Positions 43,977-54,579 are shown, numbered from the stretch's first letter. The stretch: 64,000 bases of DNA from Amyelois transitella (GCF_032362555.1 NC_083517.1:10250001-10314000); one strand, 5' to 3'. Notes: generated from the letters alone by a model not told the origin. A program made the numbers and translations.

Positions 43977-44251
43977 TATCTATACTTAATATTGTAAAGC
44001 TGAAGAGTTTGTTTTTTTGTTTGATCGCGCTAATCTCAGGAGCTACTGGTTCGAATTGAAAAATTATTTTGTATTGAATAGACCATTTATCGAGGAAGGC
44101 TTTAGGCTATATAACATCACACTGGCAAATTAGGAGCTAAGAAATAACGGAAAATGTGAAAAAAAAACGGGGAAAATTATTCATCCTTGAGAACTTCAAT
44201 GATGCCCAAAATAACTATTCCACGCGGACGAAGTCGCGGACACAGCTAGTG
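43977..44251 (-). repeat. Family B full-length copy
   Basis: TATCTATACTTAATATTGTA to GCGGACACAGCTAGTG. Confidence 0.9.
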
Positions 44252-44439
44252 TAATGTAAATTGGTACCAGAACTTTGTGGGAGGCGATAGTCTGACACTG
44301 ATATACAACCTGAACAATGCTGTGTCATTAGATCAACATATTGTAGCAAGAGTATTATCATATCTGGTCCAGAAATGTAGTAATAACTAAAGATTTGACG
44401 ATATTTATGCACACGCCATACCGTTCTAAAATTCATCTC

Positions 44440-44545
44440 TGGAACTGGAAGAGATTTCTAGTGTAATAAGTAGCACCTTTGTACTACAATTACTGTATTA
44501 AATGCTCCTGTATATAATTTTGTGAACACAAATAAATAAATTAAA
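44440..44545 (+). repeat. LINE 3'-end repeat (family H), diverged
   Basis: GGAACTGGAAGAGATTTCTA, GTAGCACCTTTGTAC, and an end CACAAATAAATAAATT. Confidence 0.4.
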
Positions 44546-44600
44546 GATTATTTTGCTCAAAACAGAATATTTAAGTCACTTTTTGCATTAAAAATGAAAC

Positions 44601-44687
44601 GTGCCGTGTGGTTTTCGGCACTATAGAATAGAACCACTCCATATCTTTCCCATGGATGTCGTAAAAGGCGACTAAGGGATAAACTTA

Positions 44688-44689
<2 letters not shown>
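44601..44689 (+). repeat. Family A 5' part
   Basis: GTGCCGTGTGGTTTTCGGCA to GGGATAAACTTAGG, where the TA tract begins. Confidence 0.85.

Positions 44690-44757
<68 letters not shown>
44690..44757. repeat. (TA)n microsatellite, about 34 units
   Basis: An uninterrupted TA run of about 68 bp, between a broken A copy and a palindrome. Confidence 0.95.
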
Positions 44758-44761
<4 letters not shown>

Positions 44762-44771
44762 AATCATATAA

Positions 44772-44807
44772 AGTCGCAGGCGGCATATATATATGCCGCC
44801 TGCGACT
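44772..44807. repeat. Perfect 36-bp palindrome
   Basis: AGTCGCAGGCGGCATATA followed by its exact reverse complement, with no loop. The right half is the family C head (GCCGCCTGCGACT). Confidence 0.95.
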
Positions 44808-44935
44808 CCGGGATGAAAACTAGTTATTCCTAACCTATTTGTTATTCTAGGTCTTTAGCTACCTACATACCAAATTTCATCATAATCGGTTCAGTAGTAT
44901 TTGCGTGAAAGAGTAACAAACACACATACATTTTA
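44795..44935 (+). repeat. Family C copy
   Basis: GCCGCCTGCGACTCCGGGAT, CTACATACCAAATTTCATCA, GTTCAGTAGTATTTGCG; the end is lost. Confidence 0.8.
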
Positions 44936-45408
44936 AAGACCTTGCATGTATTCTGTAATGTCACAGAGATTAAACTTGCCCCAACCAAATTTCCTTGTTT
45001 TGAGGAATTAAGTAGATCTCATATTGGGCAACAATAATAATTAACGTTAATTAATACGAAAAACATTACAATACAATGAAACTGCAATTGAGTTTGGAAT
45101 TCATTATTAAAAACTTAGAAAATATTTACATTATGAGTATTCTATTGTTAATATTATGATGTGATGAGATTCTTGGCTTATTCCTTACTCGCCTTATTCC
45201 AAACTGGCCATGAAAACCAATTAAGTATCTAAACCCACTAATAAATTGTTTTGCAAACATTTAAAGAATACTTATTAAAGACTGAACTGCGTATTTGAGT
45301 ACCATTGTCAATGTTTATAAATCTAATAATTATAAATGATCTTATATCTTTAATCATTACATATGTCAATTATTTTAACTGTTATCTTGAGTAAATCCAA
45401 ATTGGCTT
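44936..45408. other. AT-rich sequence, nothing recognised
   Basis: Intergenic sequence between the repeats and CPR gene 3. Confidence 0.35.
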
Positions 45409-45572
45409 AATTATAGAATTGAGATTCAAACAGTGACAGGTTGCTAGCCCATCGCCTAAAAAAATAATCACAAATTTGTAACTACCCCTTAGTCGCCTTT
45501 TACGTCATCCATTGGAAAAAGCTGCAGTGGTACTATTTTTTTTTGTTCTGGTGCCGGGAACCACACGGCACT
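45409..45572 (-). repeat. Family A 5' part
   Basis: TTGGCTTAATTATAGAATTG to CGGGAACCACACGGCAC. Confidence 0.88.
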
Positions 45573-45691
45573 GAATAACAAATGTCGGACGGAATTTTTT
45601 TAAAAATACCATACTGTTATTTAATTTTTTAATGTGGTATGATTTAAAAACATGCAGAATAAGGAATAAGCCGAATAATTACTAAATACCT

Positions 45692-47758
45692 CTATTGCCT
45701 CTGCATCGTCGTCTTGGCTTCGTCCATAGAGCCTTCCTCTCCCAGAATTTGGACATTCCTCACCTGTTTCCTTGTTGGAGCCGCTGTGGTTAACTCTGTA
45801 GGGGGTGCTGGAGTCGGCATGAAGTCTGGACTAATAGCCAACATCAACATCTTCAATAGAAGAGCTTCTCTTATCTCTGGAGGAAGAAATTCAGGAGTTT
45901 CCTCAACGCGGTTTGATGAAGAGCCTGTGTTATCATAAGGACGATTGTACACGCGTCTCCGAGGCACATAACGCTGACTTTCATATTGAGGGTTGTCGTA
46001 ATTCTGAACCTGATTTGTATAAACTTCTTGCTGCCTGTACTGATTCTGATCATACCTGTAGTCATATCGGTCATCTTCAGGATACTGCCGGCCCATATTG
46101 TCATATCTGTTGTAATACTGTGGCTCTTGTCTGAATAATAGAGGTTGGTATGGAGGGCCCGGCGCGACGATTTGATCCATCAGGGCTTGCAGTCGATTCT
46201 GCCTCAATATCAGAATTTGGAGCAAGCGTTTCAAGTCCCTGGTACTTACGGGAGCTGATATGGAGTTCATTTCGTCTATGGGCTCGTATCGTGGTTGGAA
46301 ATGCACTTGAGGTTGTGGGCGGTATGGGTTGACATATCTTGCTTGATACCCCTGTATTGGCACACCCCTTTCGTCAACTGGTATAGGAATTATACGAGTC
46401 ACTGGCCTAACTTCATAGGGTGCTTCTGTATGACGTAACACTGTCGCGACTTCAGGAGTCGTTGCCTTCGTTTGAGGGGCGACTGTCGTTTCCCTTATGA
46501 ATTGTGGCTCCAATATTTTGTTCTGATACTCGTAGAGAAAGGGCCGCTGGTTACCTATAGGAACTGGTGACCCAGGGTTGTCTTTTAAATACTCATTAGT
46601 TCGGAAATGAACGGCAGCTGGGGGCCTTCTGTAAATAGCTTGCTGATAAATGCTTTCATCGGTATCTCTCTCTGGTGGAATATGAACTACTGGCACTGGA
46701 TTTGAGGTCACATTTGCGTGATCAAAAACACGGCCCGTGCTAGCTTCGATAGTCGTTTCTTGATCCTGACTCGATGCTTGTTGAAACTGCTGTTGAATTT
46801 TTTGTCTTGCTGCGACTAGGGAGTGTATTGGCACGAGTCTTGCACGTGGTGTTGTGGTGGTGAATAGAGGTCGTACAGTCCCAAGGGATAAATGGCTTCC
46901 GTATACATCAGTGGAATCATCTCCAACAGACTGCTGCAAGCTAATCATGCGTGGATTAGGACTGGTTCCAGATAATTCTCGTCGAATCGTATTAGCTTTA
47001 TTCGGATCGTGTTCAGGTCCTTTTTCAGTGACATGTTCATAAACAGGCTTCACAGTTGAAGGTAACTTCGTAGTTGTTTGTTTTGTTATCAAATCATCAC
47101 CCGCCGTAGTCATTGGTTTCAAAACTTGAGTCCTAGATTTCACACTTTCTTCCGATTTAGGCTTGTACAAATTGAGAATATTGCTAGTTGTTTCTTCAGC
47201 TTTTTGTTTTTCGGTCGTAGTTTCTACAATATTGGCACCTGGTCTCGGTGAACTTGGATATAATCTTCTCCTAGGAATGTTTTGTACCACTGTACCTCTT
47301 GTAGTAAATCCGCTTCTAGTGGGATACACAACAGTTGGTAGAGGCCTCCTAGTTGTCGATGACACTGTTTTATTCATCCTCACTACCATCATGGGGGTAG
47401 GAGTAGTTGTAGTGGTTGTCACCGGCACCGGCGTGCTGTCACTCGATGATGAATAGGTCACTCGTTTAATCTCACCATCTTGATCGATATACCCAAAGGT
47501 TCCTTTCACGTTACCCAGAACATCCCTACTTTCAATTTTGAATGTTCCGTCATCAGCTTCATAGCCGATAGTGTAAGATCCATCGTCATTAAGTCTCCTT
47601 ATCTGTTTGACAATTTCTACTTTTGACGGGTCACCTGTTTCGCTTGCTTTCAGAATTTCTTTGGTGGTGTTAGTTGGGTGTTCAGTTGTGGCATCTTTGG
47701 TAGTATTAGTATCGGCTGTGGCAATAGTGAGGCACGCGATTAGGATGAGCAGCATCAT
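45692..47758 (-). CDS. CPR gene 3: long intronless RR-1 cuticular protein
   Basis: A single uninterrupted frame of 688 aa. Residues 1-15 (MMLLILIACLTIATA) are a signal peptide. The RR-1 domain lies early, about 57-103: NDDGSYTIGYEADDGTFKIE, LGNVKGTFGYIDQDGEIKRV. It is followed by some 580 residues of Thr/Pro-rich, then Tyr/Gln/Arg-rich sequence (TTTTTTPTPM, then YDYRYDQNQYRQQEVYTNQV), ending EGSMDEAKTTMQRQ. A well-conserved RR-1 domain implies chitin binding; the tail suggests a disordered, perhaps glycosylated region. Unlike genes 1, 2 and 4, no intron splits the signal peptide. No name can be assigned. A divergent first exon cannot be excluded, but a TATA box 65 bp upstream supports the ATG. 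Confidence 0.9.
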   Translation of the reverse strand: MMLLILIACLTIATADTNTTKDATTEHPTNTTKEILKASETGDPSKVEIVKQIRRLNDDGSYTIGYEADDGTFKIESRDVLGNVKGTFGYIDQDGEIKRVTYSSSSDSTPVPVTTTTTTPTPMMVVRMNKTVSSTTRRPLPTVVYPTRSGFTTRGTVVQNIPRRRLYPSSPRPGANIVETTTEKQKAEETTSNILNLYKPKSEESVKSRTQVLKPMTTAGDDLITKQTTTKLPSTVKPVYEHVTEKGPEHDPNKANTIRRELSGTSPNPRMISLQQSVGDDSTDVYGSHLSLGTVRPLFTTTTPRARLVPIHSLVAARQKIQQQFQQASSQDQETTIEASTGRVFDHANVTSNPVPVVHIPPERDTDESIYQQAIYRRPPAAVHFRTNEYLKDNPGSPVPIGNQRPFLYEYQNKILEPQFIRETTVAPQTKATTPEVATVLRHTEAPYEVRPVTRIIPIPVDERGVPIQGYQARYVNPYRPQPQVHFQPRYEPIDEMNSISAPVSTRDLKRLLQILILRQNRLQALMDQIVAPGPPYQPLLFRQEPQYYNRYDNMGRQYPEDDRYDYRYDQNQYRQQEVYTNQVQNYDNPQYESQRYVPRRRVYNRPYDNTGSSSNRVEETPEFLPPEIREALLLKMLMLAISPDFMPTPAPPTELTTAAPTRKQVRNVQILGEEGSMDEAKTTMQRQ

Positions 47759-47821
47759 CTCGGCAGGCGGCGCAGAGGCATGACGCGGGTTTGCTATGGC
47801 TGCGCGCGCCGCACAGCTTGC

Positions 47822-47831
47822 CTATATAAAA
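47822..47831 (-). promoter_or_regulatory. TATA box of CPR gene 3
   Basis: TTTTATATAG on the minus strand, about 65 bp upstream of the ATG at 47758. This predicts a leader of about 35 bases. Confidence 0.55.
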
Positions 47832-48699
47832 TGAAGCCACCCACACCACTCGCGTCCTCGCCGTGCGAACGCCTTGCGTAATCATCCCCATTGTTGTCAT
47901 TTCATTATCTGAAACGGAAAATCTTTTTTCTGTGCATCTACTTATGTAGTAAGATCCCAATTGTTTAATTGTCCGAGCCGTTTTGTAAAACTGCACATTT
48001 GTGGACACTTTTTTTTTAGTTTTAGCAACTTTTGTGGGTCATGTTTGATCGAACGATTGTCTAATATTTAATTGCTCGATTGTTTCCAAAATATTGTTAG
48101 TTAATTTATTCCATTCGATGTTTGTTTCCAGATTCCCACGGCAGTGCTCAATGTCATGTTTAATTGCTTGTAGTTTTTGGGTCGGCGTGAAATGAAATGA
48201 ATGTCTGAACGAGATGTAGCTCCGTTGATTTTGATTCCGCAATGTGTCTTAAATTGGTCAATTCAATTTGGCTTGTGGTCGCATCAAAGTGCGTAAGGAA
48301 TTGTCTCATAAGTTTTATAATTGTTCTTCACCAAAACCGTCGTAAGACCTTTTCGGCTTATCGTTTTTCATTCACATTGTAAGGGAAATATTATTACATT
48401 TGTCGTGGGAACCCACTATTCCTGAGTATAATGAAATAGTCCTTAGTATGTTATTGTGTGTAGAACAAAGGTAGTATTGTACGGCTCGCCTTCATTATTC
48501 AACATAGGTAATTGAAATGTGTTTTTAATATCCACCGTAATCGAAATATTTTTTGAAACCTTATTCTATAGTATTTTCTTATTCTTATTATATATAGTGT
48601 TTTCTGTTAGTCGCAATTATCTCATACGATGTTAAAGCCTTAATTTCCGAAACAAAAAATATTTAATACGCATAAATGAATGTAAAAAGTAACTATATG
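47832..48699. other. Upstream region of CPR gene 3, nothing else recognised
   Basis: Unique-looking sequence. Minus frames at 47706-48242 show no coding signal. Confidence 0.4.
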
Positions 48700-48935
48700 T
48701 GTGGTTCCGAGCATCAAAAGAAAAAAGAATAGGACCACTCCGTCTCTTCCCTAAGGCGACTAAGGGATAGGCTTATAAACTTTGGATTCTGCCTTTGGGC
48801 AGTGGGTTAGCAACCTATTTGAATCTCAATTATATCATTAAGCCAAACAGCTGAACGTGGCCTATCAGTCTTTTCAAGACTGTTGGCTCTGTCTAGCAAG
48901 GGAAATAGATATGATCATATTTTTATATGTATGTT
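48700..48935 (+). repeat. Family A copy
   Basis: GTGTGGTTCCGAGCATCAAA to ATGATCATATTTTTATATG. Confidence 0.88.
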
Positions 48936-49128
48936 ATATGCATTCCCCTTTCGACTCATTATATCTACACCCGACTGTTCATATACGTAATTTTTGCGTC
49001 AAAGGTTTGCGTGCGCGCATGCACTTACAATGCGATCTGTCACATACAGATTTTCAAGCGTGTAAGAGCGATAGAATCTCTTACATAACATCTACCATCT
49101 TTGAAGTTACGTACAGTACGCGTAAGGT

Positions 49129-49440
49129 ACCGTGTGGTTCCTGGCACTAAAGAATAACACTTCAAGTCGTAAAACGCGACTAGGGAATAGACATAATCGA
49201 CTAGTGAACCATGAACCAAATATAGCTTTGGTTATTTAGAAAAGGTTGCTGAGAGATAGGCTTATAAACTTGGGATTCTTCTTTTAGGTGAAGGGCTAGC
49301 AACCTGGCACTATTTGAATCTCAATTCCATCATTAAGCCAAACAGCTGAACGTGGTCTATCAGTCTTTTCTAGACTGTTGTCTCTGTCTACGCCGCAAGG
49401 GATGTAGACGTGAACATATGTATGTATGTATGTATGTATA
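49129..49440 (+). repeat. Family A copy broken by unrelated sequence
   Basis: Head piece 49129-49200 (CCGTGTGGTTCCTGGCACTA), then about 50 bp of other sequence, then 49252-49440 ending in five ATGT units. Confidence 0.8.
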
Positions 49441-49442
49441 GA

Positions 49443-49770
49443 TTACAGAGCGACGGTGGTCAAATCGATAAGGTGCCTGGTTGCGTGATGAGGAGAATGG
49501 TACCGGTTCGAATCCCATCGAAGTTATGTACATTAGTTTGAATACTAACCGACGCTCTTACGGTGAGGGAAAAATCATGAAGAAACCTGCATATTCAGGC
49601 AACTGGATGTGTAACCATAATCAATCCAATACAGGTCAGGTTTACCTGCAAAGGTTACGGAGGTCGGATGGGAGTCGCGTCGTGTAAAAACCTGACTCAC
49701 CCAATCCAGGATCCATGTTCAAAGGCATACCCCGGGCTCCTCTCCAGAGTGAGGAGGATGCAACCGTTAC
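49443..49770 (+). repeat. Family E SINE with tRNA-like head
   Basis: The head has GGTGGTCAAATCGATAAGG and CCGGTTCGAATCCCATCG (A/B boxes). The body contains CTTACGGTGAGGGAAAAATC and CGGATGGGAGTCGCGTCGTG, and ends AACCTGACTCACCCAATCCA...GGGCTCCTCTCCAG. An inverted copy at 52108-52470 matches throughout. Confidence 0.85.
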
Positions 49771-50270
49771 CAACCTGCTGCATCTCCGTTTGGGGAGGTG
49801 CAATCAAAACTAAGTTTATAGAGGTAGAGAGAGCTCAACGACTTTTAATAAAAATCATGTATTTTTAATCTACTTATCTATATAATAAACTAAATAGGAT
49901 CTTAAATATATACCCTTTAGCGAAGTTTGACTGCAAAAAAACTGTAATAACGTGGTTAAAAACCCAGAACTATCATAATATAGAATCATTATTAGAATTT
50001 ATAGTATAAATATACATTTTCACACCTATTATACTATGTATCTTCATAATATATTCACTTTCACACTCTGCTATCATCTGGATAAGATTATTTCTTTTGT
50101 AATTAAGTAATGTTTTAGTATAAGTAACTTACAATCTGTACCCTTGGAGGAGCGGAGTCTCCTAACACAGGTATTACATACTTAACAGGAGACTTCAAAC
50201 ACTTTTGTTATTTACCATATTGTAAGTTAAAGAATAAATATTTTTTCATTTTCATTTTTCATTACTAAAG
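49771..50270 (+). pseudogene. LINE remnant: C-terminal end of a reverse transcriptase ORF
   Basis: Translation at 49770-49866 gives ISVWGGAIKTKFIEVERAQR then LLIKIMYF, a motif typical of the C-terminus of jockey/R1-like LINE polymerases, followed by stops and a weak YPLAKFDCKKTVITWL. The tail has AATAAATATTTTTTCATTTT. Truncated and dead. Confidence 0.6.
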
Positions 50271-50604
50271 CCAAGAGTTAGTATAGAATAGATTATAATA
50301 AGTTTTAATTTCAGGTAACACAGCAGCGCCATCTCACCAATAGTGCTGTAACTTTGAAGCCTTATGTTGTAGTTTCTATTCTAAGTGAAGTTCATTGTAA
50401 CCAAGTTGTTACTTTTCACAATTCACATGATTACATACTATGTAGCGTACATACATGACTATAGTTTATTGTAACAATGTTGTGTTCAGACGATAGATGG
50501 CGCTATGAAGTATTTCAGTAGAATTAACTTATTTCTGTGGGTTGATCGTATCTTTTAATTACTTTTTAAAGGAATTCCAAACCTAAATTCAAACAGGCTA
50601 GGCT
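50271..50604. other. Unrecognised sequence
   Basis: No gene or repeat assigned. CAGCGCCATCTCACC and GATAGATGGCGCTATG suggest an old, weakly inverted repeat. Confidence 0.3.
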
Positions 50605-50787
50605 AGATAGGCTTACAAACTTGAGATTCTCTTTTTAGGTGATGGGCTAGCAACCTGTAACTATTTGAATCTCAATTCTATCATTAAGCCAAATAGCTGA
50701 ACGTGGCCTATCAGTCTTTTTAAGACTGTTGACTCTGTCTAACCCGCAAGGGATATAGACGTGATTATATGTATGTATGTATGTATC
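50605..50787 (+). repeat. Family A copy, 5'-truncated
   Basis: GATAGGCTTACAAACTTGAG to four ATGT units. Confidence 0.9.
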
Positions 50788-50823
50788 TTTATTGCACAGA
50801 AATTTACAGTTACATGGTTAAGG

Positions 50824-50955
50824 CATACATATAGTCACGTCTATATCCCTAATGGAGTTGACAGAGCCAACAGCTGTATTGCTTAATGATGGAATTGAGA
50901 TTTAAATAGTGACAGGTTGCTTACCCATCGCCTACAAGAGGTATCACAACTATAG
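50824..50955 (-). repeat. Family A partial copy
   Basis: CATACATATAGTCACGTCTA through CATCGCCTACAAGAGG; the hairpin block is deleted. Confidence 0.8.
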
Positions 50956-51235
50956 GATTTTAAAGATTTTATATCAATAGATATGTATTACTTCACCATT
51001 GTAATAAAGCCCTAAATTTGCTGCAAAAGTTCATGAGTAATGACTTGTGTTTGACCTTAACATTTGTAATAATGCCCACTTAGAGATTAATCGATGTGAG
51101 TGGATGACAATGACACATCCACATATGATTGAAGACATGATGTTGCAAGATTAATTGATTACAAGTACCTAGAGTTATTTATATCAACTTTTCTAAAGGC
51201 GAGTACAAGAAAATAAATGTCTCAGCGAATAAGTA

Positions 51236-51479
51236 CATACATACATATAATCACGTCTATATCCCTTGCGGGGTAGGCAGAGCTAACAGTCTTCTAAAGA
51301 CTGGTAGGCCACGTTCAGCTATTTGGCTTTAAGATAGAATTGACATTCAAATAGTGACGGGTTGCTAGAAGAAGAATACCAAGTTTATAAGCCTACCCCT
51401 TAGTCGCCTTTTACGACATCCATGGGAGAGTGATGGAGTGGACCTATTCTTTTTTTCTATTAGTGCCGGGAACCACACG
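51236..51479 (-). repeat. Family A copy with 11-bp TSD
   Basis: Flanked by GCGAATAAGTA at 51225-51235 and 51480-51490. The CTAGCCCATCGCC block is partly deleted. Confidence 0.93.
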
Positions 51480-51649
51480 GCGAATAAGTAGATACTTAAG
51501 GTATAATATAGTATAGTTGTTATGTTCTTTAGCTTGAGTTTACAAGATATGGTTTGTAAAAAGAAGTAGAGCTGATATCTAAGAATGTTTAGGGAATTAT
51601 GTGGGCCATAATTATTATTATTTAGTTTGACCCCACATAAGTTCTATGT

Positions 51650-51752
51650 CAGACCCAATGGTTGACTGGTAGATAATGCTTCTAGCATTAAAGTCCGCCA
51701 ATTGTGCTATACATTCGTATTTTGTGCAATGAATAAAATAAATAATAAGACT
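51650..51752 (+). repeat. LINE 3'-end repeat (family H)
   Basis: CCCAATGGTTGACTGGTAGA, ATTAAAGTCCGCCAATTGTG and TTTTGTGCAATGAATAAAAT. Confidence 0.55.
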
Positions 51753-51848
51753 TGAGGCAGCATCTGCCATTCATTCAGAAGACTGGCAGAGTGGCCTCCT
51801 ATTTCTTTCTATTAAGTCTTACTGTCCCTCTCTCTCTAAATATGGATA

Positions 51849-52050
51849 ACTAGCGACTCGCCCCGGCTTCGCAACGATAAAACAAAAATTCAAATTTTTT
51901 TATTCATTACTATAGGATACTATATATCGCTTAATAATTGTCAAAACGTATGGTTTAACAACATTGGTTGACGTCAAATAAATTACTTAAAAACTAAGTT
52001 TACTGCCGCTTCCAAGGCGTCAGTGCAGAAGAAGCGGTAACAAAACATAC
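51849..52050 (+). repeat. Family D repeat with head
   Basis: ACTAGCGACTCGCCCCGGCT head, CAACATTGGTTGACGTCAAA, and the CCGCTTCC...GAAGAAGCGG hairpin. Confidence 0.7.
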
Positions 52051-52107
52051 AATGCTAATGTTATATACCTACATATAAATCTTTCTCTTGAATCTATCTT
52101 TTTCTTC

Positions 52108-52470
52108 CTCCTGGCTTTAGTCCCGGATGCATCCTCACCACTCTGGAGAGGAGCACGGGGTTTGTCTTTGACCATGGACCCTGGATTGGGTGAGTTAAGC
52201 TTTTACTCGAAGCGACTCCCATCTGACCTCCACAACCTGGCAGGTAAACCTAACCCGTATTGAATCGATCATAGGTCCACATCCAATTTACTGAATTTTC
52301 TGAATTTCCTCACGATCACGATGTTATCCATGTGTATATGTAATACCATAAATAACTTCGAAAATAGTCATTGGTACATGGTCGACGTGGGATTCGAACC
52401 TGTGCCTTTCTGCGCATCACGCATTTAAAGCGGGCACTTTACCGATTGGTCCACAGACGTTCAATTCTCT
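52108..52470 (-). repeat. Family E SINE, near full length
   Basis: Inverted relative to 49443. tRNA-like head at about 52385-52465 (GACCAATCGGTAAAGTGCCC and CAGGTTCGAATCCCACG on the minus strand), tail at the left (TGGATTGGGTGAGTTAAG). Confidence 0.85.
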
Positions 52471-52621
52471 TGAATCTATCTATTAAACCCCAACTAAATA
52501 CGTTGGGAAGTTTACAAAATTTCAGCATACATAATTATATACCATGTACTTATTGATGATATTGATTTGGTGTAACTTCTATGAATAAAAACACCATGAA
52601 ATATTTATAAAAAAAGTATAA

Positions 52622-52627
52622 TTTATT
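52622..52627 (-). terminator. Possible polyadenylation signal of CPR gene 4
   Basis: AATAAA on the minus strand, about 725 bp after the stop at 53353. ATTAAA variants lie nearer, at 53281-53286. Confidence 0.35.
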
Positions 52628-52717
52628 ATTAAAACAAAATATTACAAATAATTAATCGTAAATTTTTACAGAGCGCTCCTCACGAAGCTTCACGGACTAT
52701 CACGTACAAAACGTTTA

Positions 52718-52864
52718 AGGGTCCCTTCATACCAGGCGTCTTCCGAGCGTTACCGTGTTGTCAACGCCTACGTGTGCACCATGATGTACATATCGCGACG
52801 TCGACGCTGCGTAGGCGCAAGCTACACGGCGTCGCTCGAAAGACGCCCAGTGTGGGGGAGCCCT
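52718..52864. mobile_element. Palindromic MITE in the probable 3' UTR of CPR gene 4
   Basis: The ends are AGGGTCCCTTCATACCAGGC and, on the other strand, AGGGCTCCCCCACACTGGGC. Both continue into GGCGTCTTYCGAGCG, CCGTGT and CGCCTACG. The arms occupy most of the 147 bp, so it folds into one long hairpin. GC-rich against AT-rich surroundings; no coding capacity. Confidence 0.75.
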
Positions 52865-53352
52865 AACTTATACTAATCTAGCTATACTTAGGTATGATTA
52901 GACACAGATTATGTACACGTTTGCTTCAGACCCTCCAACTAGAGTTAGACACTTTCGCTCGACTGTTATAACACGGTTCACGCATCGACAAATTTTGTTT
53001 AATAAATTAAGTAACAATTGATATTGATGTCGAATTGATTAGTAGTCGTCTCAGATTTAGTCATTTTTCGGTAGCAAGTAATAAATTTCGTTGCAAAATT
53101 ATACAGTCTACGCGACTTGTGAAAAGTCGTCGGTTGACTTATTCTCAGCATTCATCAATGGACTGACGGAACAAGACTAAGTATATCAAAAATGAAAACA
53201 TTGAGAGAAATTCATAACTTTAAAAATGATGGCTAAAAGTCAAATTATTTACCGAAATATCGACGTACGAACCGCAAACTTTTAATAATTCTATCAGACC
53301 GACAAATTATGGCCTCCAAGTGTCGATCGGTCAAATTAGCTAAATCCTAATC

Positions 53353-54579
53353 CTAGAACTGAATTCCGTGCCCTCTCAGGAAGGCGTCTATCTGTCCCGA
53401 CGAAGGTGATTCACCACGGGGCGCGACGTAGTAGTACTGAGGTTGCTGGGCCTGCACCCTTTGTGGGGCTGACTGCGCTGCAAGAGCAAGTCTTTGAGCC
53501 TGAGCCCTGGCCGCAGCACGGTCTCTTTGTAGCTGACTCTGTTGCAACTGTTGCTGTTGAGCAAACAACTGTTGGGAGCTCTGGAACTGCGCCTCGGCCT
53601 GCTGCCTCTGGTACACTTCTTGTGGATTCGCGTGCTGGATTTGGTGTCTGAAGAGAGGCACGTTAGGGGCCGGAGAAGGGTCTAGAGATATCTGCGGCGA
53701 TGGTACGAAGGGCCGAGGAGACGCTTGCTGCTGAGCCACGTAGGGTTGCAGTCGCTGATTCAAGTTCAATTCTCCTTTAGTCTGAGGAAGCGATTGGAAT
53801 AATTGCGTGTTGTATGACCCGCTTGAAGGGTCGTATACGAGTTCAGTGGAGTATAGAGGATTGCCGCTCGGTGCTGGAGAAGCAGTGAGAGTGGATTTGG
53901 TAGGATTGCTGATGGATGATGTAGTGGTTTGCAGCTGCTGGTTTTCGCGGTGGAACTTGGCGAATTCAGCTGCGAAGTCAATCTGTCCTGGACTTGGCCT
54001 ACTTGTTGTGATAACTGCCGGGGCTGGAGAAGGTGAGTAGTTTGGTTCTGGGGTATATTGCACTTGAGGTTTCGGAGTCACTTGGACTAACTGCGGTCTG
54101 AAAGTTGTCGCTGGAGGTAACGCCCTCGCCGTGGTGGCGGGTAGTGGACGTGGAGTGATAGCGATGGGTTGAGCTTGATAAGTGGGTCTTCTTATGGCTG
54201 GGCGTTGAACAACTCTTTGTCTGATATGCTGCAGGGGTTCCTCTTCGGCTTCGTCCTCATCAGCGTCTCTGAAATCGTTCTGGAAGTAAGTCGTTGTGGG
54301 TCTAGCGGTAGTCGGCCTCAGCGCTGGTCTGGTCGGATAGTTGGGTACTCCATCGTCACGTTCACTGGAATCTGGTGCTGCTGGTTCGTTCTCTTCTTCT
54401 TCGTTTGGTTTGTTGGGGTCGCAAGGGTTGCCAGAGACGTAGGTGAACTCTCGCTTGTTGCCGTCGGGGTCGATGTAGCCGTATTTGCCGCGGACCACGC
54501 AGTCTGTGCCCCTGGTCTCCTCTTTAAAGGAACCGTCGGCAGCTTCGTAGCCGAATGTGAAACTGCCGTCGTCGTTTAC
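53353..54579 (-). CDS. CPR gene 4 exon 4: RR-1 domain and tail
   Basis: Acceptor AATTTCAG on the minus strand at 54587-54580. Codes VNDDGSFTFGYEAADGSFKE to the stop. The domain begins upstream of the first in-frame ATG/GTG at 54498, which shows that the exon continues to the splice site. Confidence 0.93.
   Translation of the reverse strand, partial: VNDDGSFTFGYEAADGSFKEETRGTDCVVRGKYGYIDPDGNKREFTYVSGNPCDPNKPNEEEENEPAAPDSSERDDGVPNYPTRPALRPTTARPTTTYFQNDFRDADEDEAEEEPLQHIRQRVVQRPAIRRPTYQAQPIAITPRPLPATTARALPPATTFRPQLVQVTPKPQVQYTPEPNYSPSPAPAVITTSRPSPGQIDFAAEFAKFHRENQQLQTTTSSISNPTKSTLTASPAPSGNPLYSTELVYDPSSGSYNTQLFQSLPQTKGELNLNQRLQPYVAQQQASPRPFVPSPQISLDPSPAPNVPLFRHQIQHANPQEVYQRQQAEAQFQSSQQLFAQQQQLQQSQLQRDRAAARAQAQRLALAAQSAPQRVQAQQPQYYYVAPRGESPSSGQIDAFLRGHGIQF

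Noticed and set aside
49443-49535. Possible tRNA gene
   Set aside because: The head continues into a ~320-bp body also present inverted at 52108. The stems do not close like a tRNA.
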